From Halalkalibacter oceani (GTDB lineage: Bacteria > Bacillota > Bacilli > Bacillales > Bacillaceae_D), in contig NZ_JAMBOS010000003.1 in the NCBI RefSeq assembly GCF_023715705.1, positions 248,001 through 312,000 on the forward strand: a stretch of DNA of 64,000 nt. The letters run 5' to 3'. The notes beneath the pieces are model-generated. The model ran no database searches. It was not told the DNA's origin and was given only the letters and a program-made list of their open reading frames with translations. The position numbers and the translations under genes were made by a program. Below, in pieces: positions 9,028 to 17,103 of the stretch (its first letter is position 1; every line of letters begins with the position of its first letter).

Positions 9028-10491
9028 ATGAAAAAAAGCAGCTATCATTTAAAATCACCAGACCTTCTTCCAATTGCCCATAGTGAGCGCAAAATTAGTA
9101 CACTCGGATTTTCCATCATGTGGGTCGGAATGGCGGTCGTCTTAGCGGCCTTTGCCATCGGCGGAGATGGCGTGCAAGGTATGCCGTTAATCTATGTGCT
9201 CCTGGCCTCGATTATTGGCTGTATTCTGATCGGCTTGTTTATCACGTTGACAGCCGATGTCGGAATTGAGCATGGTCTCTCATTTCCAGTCTATATGAGA
9301 GCCCCGTTCGGCGTCGCCGGCACCCATTTTCCCTCGATAGTCCGGGGGATTACCGCCTCGATCTGGTTTGGGATCAATACGTATTTCGGCTCAGCGGCGA
9401 TCAACGGCATATTAAACATATTGACCGGCTTTGACAATTGGTTCGTCTGTTTTCTGATTTTTGCTCTCGCCCAGCTGATCAACACAGCAATCGGGATCAA
9501 GGCGGTTGAAAAATTTGCTGATCTTGCCGCGCCGATTATTATCCTCATCGCTCTTTGGATGTACAGTACTCTCGTCGATCAGGCGGCGGCGATTGACCGC
9601 AACGTCTGGACCTGGATTGAAAGTCCTGTCTCGGGCATTCTGCTGTTTACCGCCTTTATGACGGTCATCACCGGTAACATGGGTTACTGGTCAACCCTTG
9701 CGACCGATGCCTCCTCTTTGTCACGCTTTATCAAGGCGCCGAAGTATGAACGCAACTGGTTCAAGCGAAACAAAGGGGTACTCGTCGGCAGTGTCATCGC
9801 CCTGCCGTTAACGCAAACGCTCATTGTGGCGATCGGCGGAGTCGCCTATATCGCCGTCGGCAATTATGATCCGATCGTCGCCCTGCAGGAGTCGGCAAGC
9901 GGCTGGATTCTGGTCGTCCTGCTCTTGATGATCGTCTTTTCGCAATGGTCAACAAACACGTCTGCCAACGTCGTTCCTGCGGCAACAATTTTTTCCAATG
10001 CCGGCGGGCCGAAGGTTCCTTTTTACGTAGGTGTTTTTCTGGCGGGGATTGTTGGGACGGTGACGCAGCCGTGGAATCTTTTCAATGTGCTAATTCCGTT
10101 TCTGACGACCGTCGGCGGCATTTTATCGGCGATTGTCGGTGTGATTTTTGCCGATTACTATATCTTGCGCAAGCGCCGCTTAAATGTCCATGATTTGTAT
10201 GAGAAGGAAGGGCAGTATGCTTACGTAAACGGAGTCAATTGGGCCGGTATTCTCGCCTGGGTGATTGGCGGAGCGATCGCGATTGTCTTTCCGACTTATT
10301 CTTTCTTTGTCGGCTTCATCATCGGCGCAGTCAGCTATTATCTGCTCGCCAAATATTGGTGGTTTCAGAAATATAAGCAAGCGGAAATTGAAGATCCTGA
10401 TGATGATAAGTATTTAGGGATCACGGTCGGTCGTGACTGGCTGATTGACAGCGAGGAAGTACACGAGTCGAAGAAACAGGTCGTTAATTAA
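9028..10491 (+). CDS. NCS1-family nucleobase permease, probably uracil/thymine or dihydropyrimidine
   Basis: About 487 residues with roughly 12 hydrophobic segments, typical of the nucleobase:cation symporter-1 family. The N-terminus carries PIAHSERKIS, and NTYFGSAAINGIL resembles the family's substrate-site helix. The inner-membrane location and position between the pyrimidine catabolic genes suggest uptake of the pathway substrate. AGAGGGGA before the ATG at 9028 decides the start; an upstream ATG at 9007 has no ribosome site. A second NCS1 protein is encoded at 52.6 kb beside hydantoin genes. Confidence 0.88.
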   Translation: MKKSSYHLKSPDLLPIAHSERKISTLGFSIMWVGMAVVLAAFAIGGDGVQGMPLIYVLLASIIGCILIGLFITLTADVGIEHGLSFPVYMRAPFGVAGTHFPSIVRGITASIWFGINTYFGSAAINGILNILTGFDNWFVCFLIFALAQLINTAIGIKAVEKFADLAAPIIILIALWMYSTLVDQAAAIDRNVWTWIESPVSGILLFTAFMTVITGNMGYWSTLATDASSLSRFIKAPKYERNWFKRNKGVLVGSVIALPLTQTLIVAIGGVAYIAVGNYDPIVALQESASGWILVVLLLMIVFSQWSTNTSANVVPAATIFSNAGGPKVPFYVGVFLAGIVGTVTQPWNLFNVLIPFLTTVGGILSAIVGVIFADYYILRKRRLNVHDLYEKEGQYAYVNGVNWAGILAWVIGGAIAIVFPTYSFFVGFIIGAVSYYLLAKYWWFQKYKQAEIEDPDDDKYLGITVGRDWLIDSEEVHESKKQVVN

Positions 10492-10516
10492 ATAAACAGG
10501 GAGGAGGTCCAAGTAT

Positions 10517-10747
10517 ATGTCAGCCTATGCAGAATTTATTGAGGAGAAGAAAAAAATTGATGAACTGCTTGCCAAAGGATACGAGATTACGAACGTCAAC
10601 GAAAATTTAAGCGGCGCATTCGTCGAATTTCAGCTTCCGAATGACGCCCTCCAGCACCCGGAAAAAAGCAAAGAGCTGCACATCCTGACAGCCGACGCCC
10701 GAAAATACTTCTCCAACCTGATCCTCGCCAAACAACGCAAGCTGTAG
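10517..10747 (+). CDS. Small conserved-looking protein of unknown function
   Basis: 76 residues, soluble, charged, with two predicted helices (EFIEEKKKIDELLAKGY and TADARKYFSNLILAKQRK) around a short beta segment. A strong GGGAGGAGG ribosome site and a 25-base gap from the permease support its being real and part of the operon. I do not recognise the family. It might be an accessory factor for the permease or pathway, but nothing in the sequence shows this. Confidence 0.7.
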   Translation: MSAYAEFIEEKKKIDELLAKGYEITNVNENLSGAFVEFQLPNDALQHPEKSKELHILTADARKYFSNLILAKQRKL

Positions 10748-10753
10748 GATTTC

Positions 10754-11243
10754 AGCCAAAGGCGGTTTTCCTTTGGCTGAAATCCAAAGCAGTGAGCGGA
10801 GTCCGCGCCATGGTTAACGAGGAGTCAGGAAGCGGGTTTTTTCCTGACGGAGCGCGGAACGGAGCCACAGCCAAAGGCGGTTTTCCTTTGGCTGAAATCC
10901 AAAGCAGTGAGCGGAGTCCGCGCCATGGTTAACGAGGAGTCAGGAAGCGGGTTTCTTCCTGACGGAGCGCGGAACGGAGCCACAGCCCAAGGCGGTTTTC
11001 CTTTGGCTGAAATCCAAAGCAGTGAGCGGAGTCCGCGCCATGGTTAACGAGGAGTCAGGAAGCGGGTTTCTTCCTGACGGAGCGAGGAACGGAGCCACAG
11101 CCCAAGGTGGTTTTCCTTTGGCTGAAATCCAAAGCAGTGAGCGGAGTCCGCGCCATGGTTTACGAGGAGTCAGGAAGCGGGTTTCTTCCTGACGGAGCGC
11201 GGAACGGAGCCACAGCCCAAGGTGGTTTTCCTTTGGCTGAAAC
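10754..11243 (+). repeat. Tandem array of the structured element: four 115-bp units plus a partial fifth
   Basis: Units start at 10754, 10869, 10984, 11099 and (partial) 11214, an exact 115-base period. Each has hairpin A (AGCCAAAG and CTTTGGCT around GCGGTTTTC), the block AAGCAGTGAGCGGA, inner stem TCCGCGC pairing with GCGCGGA, hairpin B (GTCAGGAA and TTCCTGAC around a GCGGGTTT loop) and the 3' block ACGGAGCCACAG. Units differ by only a few substitutions, so the amplification is recent. The array lies immediately behind the 76-residue gene, and its first hairpin is extended to pair with bases next to that gene's stop codon. Confidence 0.9.
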
Positions 11244-11245
11244 TG

Positions 11246-11330
11246 AAGCAATCGCTCTGCTCGCTGCATCAACAAGGAGAACCCCACTCCTTGTTGACTG
11301 TAAAGACCTTGCAGCGGCTGCGCGCATGGC
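11246..11330 (-). repeat. Possible diverged, inverted copy of the structured element
   Basis: Next to the array is a hairpin with arms TCAACAAGGAG and CTCCTTGTTGA, flanked by CGCTGCA/TGCAGCG and by GCAATCGCTCTGCT. Read on the minus strand its loop is TGGGGTT, like hairpin B elsewhere, and a GCCATGCGCGCAGC stretch occupies the place of the conserved 5' block. The resemblance is structural rather than close in sequence. Confidence 0.4.
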
Positions 11331-11413
11331 CAAAGATGCTCGCTAACAAGTTTTCGAACATTGTCAAGCGTCACTGATATTCAAAAAGCCATTAAACATG
11401 GGAGGTTGAAAGC

Positions 11414-12778
11414 ATGAAAGTGGAAGCTGAAAAGCAGGATCTCGTGGAAAAAGACAGGGCCCACCTTTGGCATTCGATGGCTAAGTACAATGAAAATACG
11501 GCGCCGATGATCGTTTCAGAAGGGGATGGCTCGTGGTTTAAGGCGACGGACGGGAAGAAATATTTAGACGGTGTCTCCGGTCTCTGGTGTCTGAATCTCG
11601 GTCATGGCCGGCAGGAAATCGCCCAGGCCGCCTACGACCAGCTGCTCAGCATGTCTTATTCACCACTGACAATGAGCCATGTGCCGGCAATCGAGCTGTC
11701 GACGAAGATCAGCGAGCAGCTCGGCGGGTCGTATACGACGTACTTTAGCAATAGCGGCTCTGAAGCGAACGAGGTCGCTTTTAAAATCGCCCGCCAGTAC
11801 CATGCCCAGAACGGCAAGCCTGAAAAGTATAAAATCATCTCAAGATACCGGGCGTATCACGGATCAACATTGGGAGCGCTGAGCGCGACCGCACAAGCGA
11901 ACCGAAAAACGAAATATGGACCAAGCGCGCCGGGCTTTCTTCATGTGCCGCCTCCATACAGCTACCGGAGTTCATTTGGCGACAGTCCGACCAGCGATCT
12001 CGCGGCAGCCGACTATGTGGAGGAAGTGATTAACTGGGAGGAGCCGGATACAGTCGCAGCCATTATCCTCGAACCGTATATTTCGGGTGGAGGCGTGATC
12101 ATTCCGTCAGCGGACTATTTAACAAGGGTCGCTGAAATTTGCCGCAAATACGATGTATTGCTTATTTTGGATGAGGTGGTTTCCGGATTCGGACGGACGG
12201 GGAAAATGTTTGGCTTCATGCATTCCGACAAGGCGCAGCCTGACATCATCACGATGGCGAAAGGATTAACGAGCGGCTATCTTCCGCTCGGGGCGACAGC
12301 GGTACGCTCCGATATATATGAGCAGTTCAAGGGTCAGGAAAATAAAGCCCACTTCCGGCATATCTCAACATTTGGTGGACATCCGGCGGCCTGCGCTGTG
12401 GCACTGAAGAGTATTGATATTCTGGAAAGAGAGCGGATCGTCGAGCGCGTCGCGAACATGAGCCAAACGATTCTCAGCAAGCTTCATCAGCTGGAAACAC
12501 TTCCGCAGGTTGGCGAAGTGCGCGGAATCGGCTTCTTATACGGAATCGAGCTTGTCGAGGACAAACAGACAAAAGCGCCGCTTGCCGATGAAAAGGTCGC
12601 CGCGATATTGGCGGCATGTAAGGAAAAAGGGCTGATTATCGGTCGCAACGGCGACACGGTTCCAGGCTATCAGAACGTCCTGATTATTGCACCGCCGTTG
12701 TCATCAACCGAAGACGATCTTCACTTTTTAACAGGCGTGATCGATACCGTGCTGCGGGAGCAGACTGCGAAACTTTAA
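11414..12778 (+). CDS. Class III omega-aminotransferase (beta-alanine/pyruvate type)
   Basis: The 454-residue PLP enzyme has the usual class III motifs: GVSGLWCLNLGH near the N-terminus, SGSEANEVAFKIAR at about 115-128, and LLILDEVVSGFGRTGKMFG. The Schiff-base lysine is K283 in MAKGLTSGY. In the uracil/thymine context it should convert beta-alanine or beta-aminoisobutyrate to the semialdehyde oxidised by the enzyme at 3.2 kb; the exact substrate is inferred. GGGAGG precedes the ATG. It is separated from the rest of the cluster by the tandem repeat array and is followed by a good terminator. Confidence 0.88.
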   Translation: MKVEAEKQDLVEKDRAHLWHSMAKYNENTAPMIVSEGDGSWFKATDGKKYLDGVSGLWCLNLGHGRQEIAQAAYDQLLSMSYSPLTMSHVPAIELSTKISEQLGGSYTTYFSNSGSEANEVAFKIARQYHAQNGKPEKYKIISRYRAYHGSTLGALSATAQANRKTKYGPSAPGFLHVPPPYSYRSSFGDSPTSDLAAADYVEEVINWEEPDTVAAIILEPYISGGGVIIPSADYLTRVAEICRKYDVLLILDEVVSGFGRTGKMFGFMHSDKAQPDIITMAKGLTSGYLPLGATAVRSDIYEQFKGQENKAHFRHISTFGGHPAACAVALKSIDILERERIVERVANMSQTILSKLHQLETLPQVGEVRGIGFLYGIELVEDKQTKAPLADEKVAAILAACKEKGLIIGRNGDTVPGYQNVLIIAPPLSSTEDDLHFLTGVIDTVLREQTAKL

Positions 12779-12791
12779 TCAAAAGCCGGAA

Positions 12792-12828
12792 AACCTCTCA
12801 CATCAGATTTTTTGTGAGAGGTTTTTTT
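12792..12828 (+). terminator. Rho-independent terminator after the aminotransferase
   Basis: Arms AACCTCTCA and TGAGAGGTT are followed by a run of T, directly after the stop codon of the pyrimidine cluster's last gene. Confidence 0.9.
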
Positions 12829-12942
12829 ACAATCATTGGTCCTTGGTTTGCACTTTTGTGATAACATGTAAAAAGAGAGAAAAGATTCCCATCGAAACAG
12901 GTGTAAGGATAACTGTGTCCTTTATTTCTGGACCTTCAATGG

Positions 12943-12956
12943 TGTAAGCGCTTTCA
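12943..12956 (+). promoter_or_regulatory. CcpA cre site
   Basis: TGTAAGCGCTTTCA matches the Bacillus cre consensus (TGWAANCGNTNWCA) at every position. It lies 37 bases before the next start codon, so it would block or roadblock transcription of the gene at 12993 when preferred sugars are present. Confidence 0.85.
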
Positions 12957-12992
12957 GTTGATTAACTATTTTCCTTAAGGGAGGTAAATCGA

Positions 12993-13529
12993 ATGAAAAG
13001 AACGGTATATCGGGGAATAAGCTTTAAGGAAGCGGAGGAAGTCGTCAAAAACCAGAAATACAATCGCAGCGAGCTTAGAGATTTTCAAAATGGGGTAGCT
13101 GCCAAATCATTGTTCGGACCGGGAATCTATCTCATTAACGATGTTGAATTGGCGGCGCATTACGCCTTTTGTCATGCTGAAGTGGAAGAGGAGGAATTGG
13201 CGGTGGTGCTGAAGCAGACCGTTCAATTTCACAACCCGTTTATTGTCAACTACACCTATAGTGAGCGGCAATTGAAAAAGGATGCGTTAAGCTGGAAGTT
13301 CACCGATGACTTTCCGGAACTGCATTCAGGGCCTGATTCACTGGAGACATTGAAATGGGTTGGGACAATTATAAAAGAATATTTGCTGAACCACGGCTAT
13401 GACGGAATTACCTACCATATTGATGACGAGATTATCTACTATGTCAGCTACCATCATGAGCAGCAAATCACGGGAATTGACTTTGACTTTGTTTTTAACA
13501 TTAATGAAGTGAAGAAGCAATCTGTCTAG
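12993..13529 (+). CDS. Unknown protein, possible ADP-ribosyltransferase fold
   Basis: 178 residues, soluble, no signal peptide. The order of features is reminiscent of ART/PARP-like folds: an early YRGIS, then GPGIYLINDVELAAHYA (a G-x-G-I-Y turn before a helix), and near the C-terminus HGYDGITYHIDDEIIYYVS followed by EQQI, the usual closing pattern of such domains. No Walker, HTH or membrane motifs are visible. AAGGGAGG precedes the ATG and a perfect cre sits just upstream, so it should be catabolite-repressed. It is monocistronic with an inverted repeat behind it. The fold call is an inference; no partner or immunity gene is visible. Confidence 0.5.
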   Translation: MKRTVYRGISFKEAEEVVKNQKYNRSELRDFQNGVAAKSLFGPGIYLINDVELAAHYAFCHAEVEEEELAVVLKQTVQFHNPFIVNYTYSERQLKKDALSWKFTDDFPELHSGPDSLETLKWVGTIIKEYLLNHGYDGITYHIDDEIIYYVSYHHEQQITGIDFDFVFNINEVKKQSV

Positions 13530-13541
13530 ATCCGGGCTAAG

Positions 13542-13585
13542 ATGGTATCTGATCCGGCTTCTTTGACAAGCATGTCAGATGCCAT
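13542..13585 (+). terminator. Inverted repeat after the ART-like gene
   Basis: ATGGTATCTGA pairs with TCAGATGCCAT (one G-U pair). There is no clear T-run, so it may be only a weak terminator or an mRNA 3' stabiliser. Confidence 0.5.
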
Positions 13586-13653
13586 TTCCATCCTCTTTCA
13601 AGACCGAGCAGGTCTCTCACCCTCTATCTGCCCTGCCACTCCTTTCTCCCACA

Positions 13654-13682
13654 TTGTATTTCCAGTAAACTTATACTATAAT
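13654..13682 (+). promoter_or_regulatory. Sigma-A promoter of the GntR regulator
   Basis: TTGTAT (13654-13659), a 17-base spacer and a perfect TATAAT (13677-13682). The proposed operator begins 12 bases downstream, across the expected transcription start. Confidence 0.82.
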
Positions 13683-13693
13683 GATTGCAAAAA

Positions 13694-13706
13694 TCGACTG
13701 TCGACC
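13694..13706 (+). promoter_or_regulatory. Proposed GntR operator, site 1
   Basis: TCGACTGTCGACC, containing the palindrome TCGACTGTCGA. Matching sites (consensus TCGAYTGTCGWCC) lie before the transporter operon and before the crotonase operon. The position just downstream of the -10 box suggests autorepression. Confidence 0.65.
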
Positions 13707-13724
13707 ATTTAGGGGATGAATACA

Positions 13725-14393
13725 ATGCCAGAAAACGATCCGTTACGAAATACGTCCTTGTCTCATCAAATTGCTGAGAAAATTACCAATCAAATTATGA
13801 GTGGTGAGTTGCAGCCGGGGGAAAAAATTATCGAAGCGAACTATGCGAAGGAATTTGGCACAAGCCGCGCGCCGATTCGCGAATCTCTTTATCTATTAGC
13901 AACTGATGGATTGATTGAGCGGATTCCGCGGCGTGGTGCTGTGGTTAAAGGCTACAGCGAAATGGAAGTGTACGATTTACTCGAGCTGCGGATGATGCTT
14001 GAGGGCTTAGCGATGAAACGTCTGGCCGATTTGGAGCAAAAGCAGTCCACGATAAAGCAAATGGAGGACACGATCAAAGAGATGGACGCGCTTGACTCCC
14101 GCGATGATAAGGCGTATGCGCTGTTAAATCAGACCTTCCATCTTTATCTGATCGAAATGAGCGGGAGTAAAACGATTAAAGATATGTACACCCGGCTCAG
14201 CCGGCAATTGCTCGTGTTGCAGCGGATGTCCTTTCTGGAAGAGGCCCATGTGCGCAAATCCATTGAAGAACATAAAGTCATCCTCGATTTAATCAAAAAG
14301 GGCCTTGTCGAGGAAGCGCGCGTCATTTTAGATATGCACAATCAGGGCATCATCAGCCGGATTGAGCAAAAAATCTTTCCTCATAAAAAATAA
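13725..14393 (+). CDS. GntR-family regulator, FCD (FadR-like) subgroup
   Basis: About 222 residues. The N-terminal winged helix is at about 10-75, with the GntR signature GELQPGEKIIEANYAKEFG and TSRAPIRESLYLL. An all-helical FCD ligand domain follows at about 85-215, with acid and His residues (ELRMMLEG, NQTFHLYL, EEHKVILDLI) that bind a metal in many relatives. These regulators usually sense small carboxylates. AGGGG before the ATG at 13725 decides the start; the ATG at 13716 overlaps that site. Operator-like repeats occur here and upstream of two catabolic operons, so it is probably their local repressor. Confidence 0.88.
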   Translation: MPENDPLRNTSLSHQIAEKITNQIMSGELQPGEKIIEANYAKEFGTSRAPIRESLYLLATDGLIERIPRRGAVVKGYSEMEVYDLLELRMMLEGLAMKRLADLEQKQSTIKQMEDTIKEMDALDSRDDKAYALLNQTFHLYLIEMSGSKTIKDMYTRLSRQLLVLQRMSFLEEAHVRKSIEEHKVILDLIKKGLVEEARVILDMHNQGIISRIEQKIFPHKK

Positions 14394-14408
14394 TCAGCCT
14401 CTCAAAAA

Positions 14409-14493
14409 GGCAAGGGCTTCGCCGTACTCCTGACGGGAAAAGCCGGCGGCCTCCAAAAAAGTGCTTTTTTGGAGGCTCAGCAAAGCCCTTGCC
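14409..14493 (+). terminator. Large nested hairpin after the GntR gene
   Basis: The outer arms GGCAAGGGCTT (14409) and AAGCCCTTGCC (14483) enclose a strong inner hairpin, GCCTCCAAAAAA / TTTTTTGGAGGC (14449-14476). The inner hairpin with its A and T tracts would terminate transcription on either strand. The remaining bases up to 14674 hold nothing I can identify. Confidence 0.75.
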
Positions 14494-14674
14494 TCTGCCT
14501 CAACCGAACCCCTTTTATGACAATCAGGCATAAATCCTGAAAAAAGTGTATCAACGAAAGTGCCGTCGGACGGCTTATCCACATGTTAGCAACCTTTCTC
14601 TTTCCAAATGACAGACATTTTCTGAACAACCATTCATATACTGGCAGTAATAATTGAAAAGATAGGAGGTCATT

Positions 14675-15349
14675 ATGAGCTGTCGTTTGGTAACGTTTGA
14701 TGTATTCAGTGCGCTGGCCGATATCGAAGGTACTTTTATTCCGGTTTTGGCGCGCCATCCTCAATTCGTCAATCAGGATGTCACCGCTTTTTTTCGAATG
14801 TGGCGAACAAAGCAGTATGAATATTTAATGATGCTAAACTCGTTACAACGAAATTTCCTCGGATTTAAGGAAGTGACAAAGCGGACACTTATCCACACGC
14901 TTTATGCCCATCAGATTGAACTTTCCGAGAATGATCAGGAGCGGCTTGTGCAGAAATGGAGTGAGCTTGAATTTTGGGAGGATGCCCGTCAAACGGTTGA
15001 GCGTGTCAAGGAGAAAGGATATACGACCGCGATGCTTTCAAATGGAGGACAGGAGATGCTCGCCTCCTTGCAAAATCGGTTTGGCGCAGGCTTTGACTAC
15101 ATTTTTTCCGCCGAGGAGATTGGCTGCTATAAGCCAGCCCCGCAGGTCTATCAATATGCTTATGAACAGACCGGGGGCAGAAAAGAGCAAATGCTTCATG
15201 TCGCCGGGTCGGCACCGGACATCGTCGGTGCAATTTCCGCCGGGATTCCATGCGCCTGGGCAAATCGGATGAACGCCCTCCCGATTGATTTAAGCTATCA
15301 GCCTACGTACCATTTTCAGAGGATCGAAGAGCTCCTGGCGTATCTCTAA
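14675..15349 (+). CDS. HAD-superfamily hydrolase, 2-haloacid dehalogenase-like
   Basis: 224 residues, cytoplasmic. The nucleophile is D9 in FDVFSALAD, motif II is AMLSNGG (Ser), the Lys motif is CYKPAPQVY, and the last motif is HVAGSAPDIVGA. The cap lies between motifs I and II. The order and spacing are those of type II haloacid dehalogenases, but the family also contains phosphatases, and the second motif I position is Phe rather than Tyr. GATAGGAGG precedes the ATG. It sits between the GntR gene and the tripartite transporter, so it probably acts on the transported carboxylate or a derivative; the substrate is not evident. Confidence 0.75.
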   Translation: MSCRLVTFDVFSALADIEGTFIPVLARHPQFVNQDVTAFFRMWRTKQYEYLMMLNSLQRNFLGFKEVTKRTLIHTLYAHQIELSENDQERLVQKWSELEFWEDARQTVERVKEKGYTTAMLSNGGQEMLASLQNRFGAGFDYIFSAEEIGCYKPAPQVYQYAYEQTGGRKEQMLHVAGSAPDIVGAISAGIPCAWANRMNALPIDLSYQPTYHFQRIEELLAYL

Positions 15350-15374
15350 GATAAACTGTTCTGACCATATATTG

Positions 15375-15387
15375 TCGACTGTCGTCC
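15375..15387 (+). promoter_or_regulatory. Proposed GntR operator, site 2
   Basis: TCGACTGTCGTCC, one base from site 1. It lies about 60 bases before the TctC start codon, in the gap after the HAD gene. Confidence 0.6.
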
Positions 15388-15394
15388 GAAATTT

Positions 15395-15408
15395 TGTAAG
15401 CGGTTTCT
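15395..15408 (+). promoter_or_regulatory. Possible CcpA cre before the carboxylate transporter
   Basis: TGTAAGCGGTTTCT matches the cre consensus except at the last base (T for A). It directly follows GntR operator site 2, suggesting joint control by substrate and by catabolite repression. Confidence 0.5.
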
Positions 15409-15434
15409 TATCCGTCGTATTGGAGGGTTTGAAC

Positions 15435-16544
15435 ATGAAGAAAGCATTTATTACGGTGCTGGCAGGGATAGTCTGTCTCTTGCTATCCGCGTGTGGCAGT
15501 GATCGTACAACCTATGAGCCGGAGCTATATGCGGCGATTGACAATGATGATGTGATTGCCGGGATCGATGAGATTACAGAGCGTGTCCATAAAGGAGAGC
15601 TGACGGAAGAGGAGGGAATTGCCGAGCTGCGCGAATGGATTCCGAGGCCGGACGACTTCCCGCGGCGGAACATTGAGTACATTATTCCGTGGGGTGAAGG
15701 AGGAGGGTCGGACCTTTATGCCCGGCAAATCAGCCGCGACGCTGAGAAAATTCTCGGTGTAACGCTCGTTCCGAATAATATGCCGGGCGGGAATGGCGAA
15801 GTGGCATTGGCCTACGCTCTTTCGCAGCCGGCTGACGGTTATACGATTTACGGAGCGATCACCTCCCAGGTCATTAATGACACGTTAGGAGAACAGCCGT
15901 ATAGCTTTATTGATGATACGACATTCATCATTCGCAACCAGGGACCGACCGAGGTGTTCTGGACGCGCAGCGATGGGCCCTATCAAACATGGGAGGATCT
16001 GATTGAAGCCGATCGTGAGAATCCCGGCAGTGTAACGTTCACCGGCGCTGGGGCGTTGGCTGATGACGAATTGCGGATTATGGAAATGAACAATCAGCTT
16101 GGCACTTCATTTACTTATATTCCAAGCAATGCGTCGGGCGAGCGGGTATCAAGTGTGCTGGGAGGCCACATTGACGTGCTGCACGAAACAACGGGAGCGG
16201 TGATTGACCTGTACCGTGCCGGACAGATTCGTCCATTGCTCGTGCCGAGTGATGAACCGTTCGTTGGCATTGATGCGCCGACTACAGCGGAGCTTGGCAT
16301 CGACATTTCGATTGGGCGTTGGAGAGGGATGAATGCCCCTGGTCATCTTGACCCGGAAATTACCGTTTACTTGCACAATGTGTTTTATGCGGCGGCAAAC
16401 CTGCCACACTATCGGCAATTTGAAGAGGATTCCTATTTTCATATGGTGGACGGGTACCTGGATTACGAGGACTATCGAGCTCACGCAGAGGAAGAGCGTG
16501 AGACTATCGTGCAACTATTGCGCGATCTTGGCTATATGGAATGA
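15435..16544 (+). CDS. tctC: Tripartite tricarboxylate transporter, substrate-binding lipoprotein (TctC/Bug)
   Basis: 369 residues. The start at ATG 15435 has GGAGGG seven bases before it and yields a clear lipoprotein signal (LLLSACGSD, lipobox Cys near 21); more upstream starts would spoil the signal. After a charged linker of about 60 residues comes the Bug domain, with IEYIIPWGEGGGSD, NMPGGNGEVALAYALS and QPADGYTIYG, the typical anion-binding loops. The linker before the domain is longer than usual. With the TctB and TctA genes that follow it forms a secondary transporter for a di- or tricarboxylate whose identity is unknown. Confidence 0.9.
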   Translation: MKKAFITVLAGIVCLLLSACGSDRTTYEPELYAAIDNDDVIAGIDEITERVHKGELTEEEGIAELREWIPRPDDFPRRNIEYIIPWGEGGGSDLYARQISRDAEKILGVTLVPNNMPGGNGEVALAYALSQPADGYTIYGAITSQVINDTLGEQPYSFIDDTTFIIRNQGPTEVFWTRSDGPYQTWEDLIEADRENPGSVTFTGAGALADDELRIMEMNNQLGTSFTYIPSNASGERVSSVLGGHIDVLHETTGAVIDLYRAGQIRPLLVPSDEPFVGIDAPTTAELGIDISIGRWRGMNAPGHLDPEITVYLHNVFYAAANLPHYRQFEEDSYFHMVDGYLDYEDYRAHAEEERETIVQLLRDLGYME

Positions 16545-16567
16545 ACATGCGTAAAGGAGGGAGCGGT

Positions 16568-17089
16568 TTGAGTCGTTTTTTTCATCGTTATGGTGAGGTG
16601 TTTGTCACTGGCAGTATCTTTTTTGTGAGTCTAATCTTGATCGTCACGGTTAATTTGCATATTCGTATTTCTCCATTGCGGGACTCCGGTGAGTCCGTCG
16701 GCCCCCAATTTTGGCCGGTGCTGCTGCTCGTGCTGCTTTGTGTGCTCTCGGCGGTAACTTTTGTCAAGGCGATAAAAAAGAAGCAGCAGGAAAAAGTGGA
16801 TGAACAAGAAGAGACTGAGTATATTCAGCAGTTTACGAATGCCCGTCTTTTAGGGATCGTCGCAGCGATCTTTTTCTATCTCCTCCTATTGCCGTATTTG
16901 GGCTTTATTGTGATGACTGCGGTTTTCACTGTTGTGTGCGGCGTCATTATGAAGATGAAACTGGTGAAAAATATCGCGTTTGCTCTGATCTCACTCGTCT
17001 TTCTGACCTATGTTTTCGGGAATTTCTTAACGATTCCTCTCCCGAGAGGCGTCGGAGTCCTCAGGGAAGCGAGTTACTTCTTCTATTAA
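16568..17089 (+). CDS. tctB: Tripartite tricarboxylate transporter, small membrane subunit TctB
   Basis: About 173 residues with four hydrophobic segments, the normal TctB topology. The start is unusual. ATG codons at 16541 and 16547 overlap the tctC stop but have no ribosome site, whereas TTG at 16568 lies eight bases behind AAAGGAGG; I chose the TTG. It is co-transcribed with tctC and tctA (14 bases to the next ATG). Confidence 0.85.
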   Translation: MSRFFHRYGEVFVTGSIFFVSLILIVTVNLHIRISPLRDSGESVGPQFWPVLLLVLLCVLSAVTFVKAIKKKQQEKVDEQEETEYIQQFTNARLLGIVAAIFFYLLLLPYLGFIVMTAVFTVVCGVIMKMKLVKNIAFALISLVFLTYVFGNFLTIPLPRGVGVLREASYFFY

Positions 17090-17103
17090 GGAGGTGGATG
17101 TGA

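Noticed and set aside
10754-11243. CRISPR-like array
   Set aside because: The units are 115 bases, contiguous, nearly identical throughout and contain paired hairpins; there are no unique spacers and no cas genes.
10940-11374. Open reading frames running through the repeat array on both strands
   Set aside because: They exist only because the repeats are GC-rich and stop-poor. The 115-base period is not a multiple of three, so the repeated DNA is read in different frames, and no ribosome site is present.
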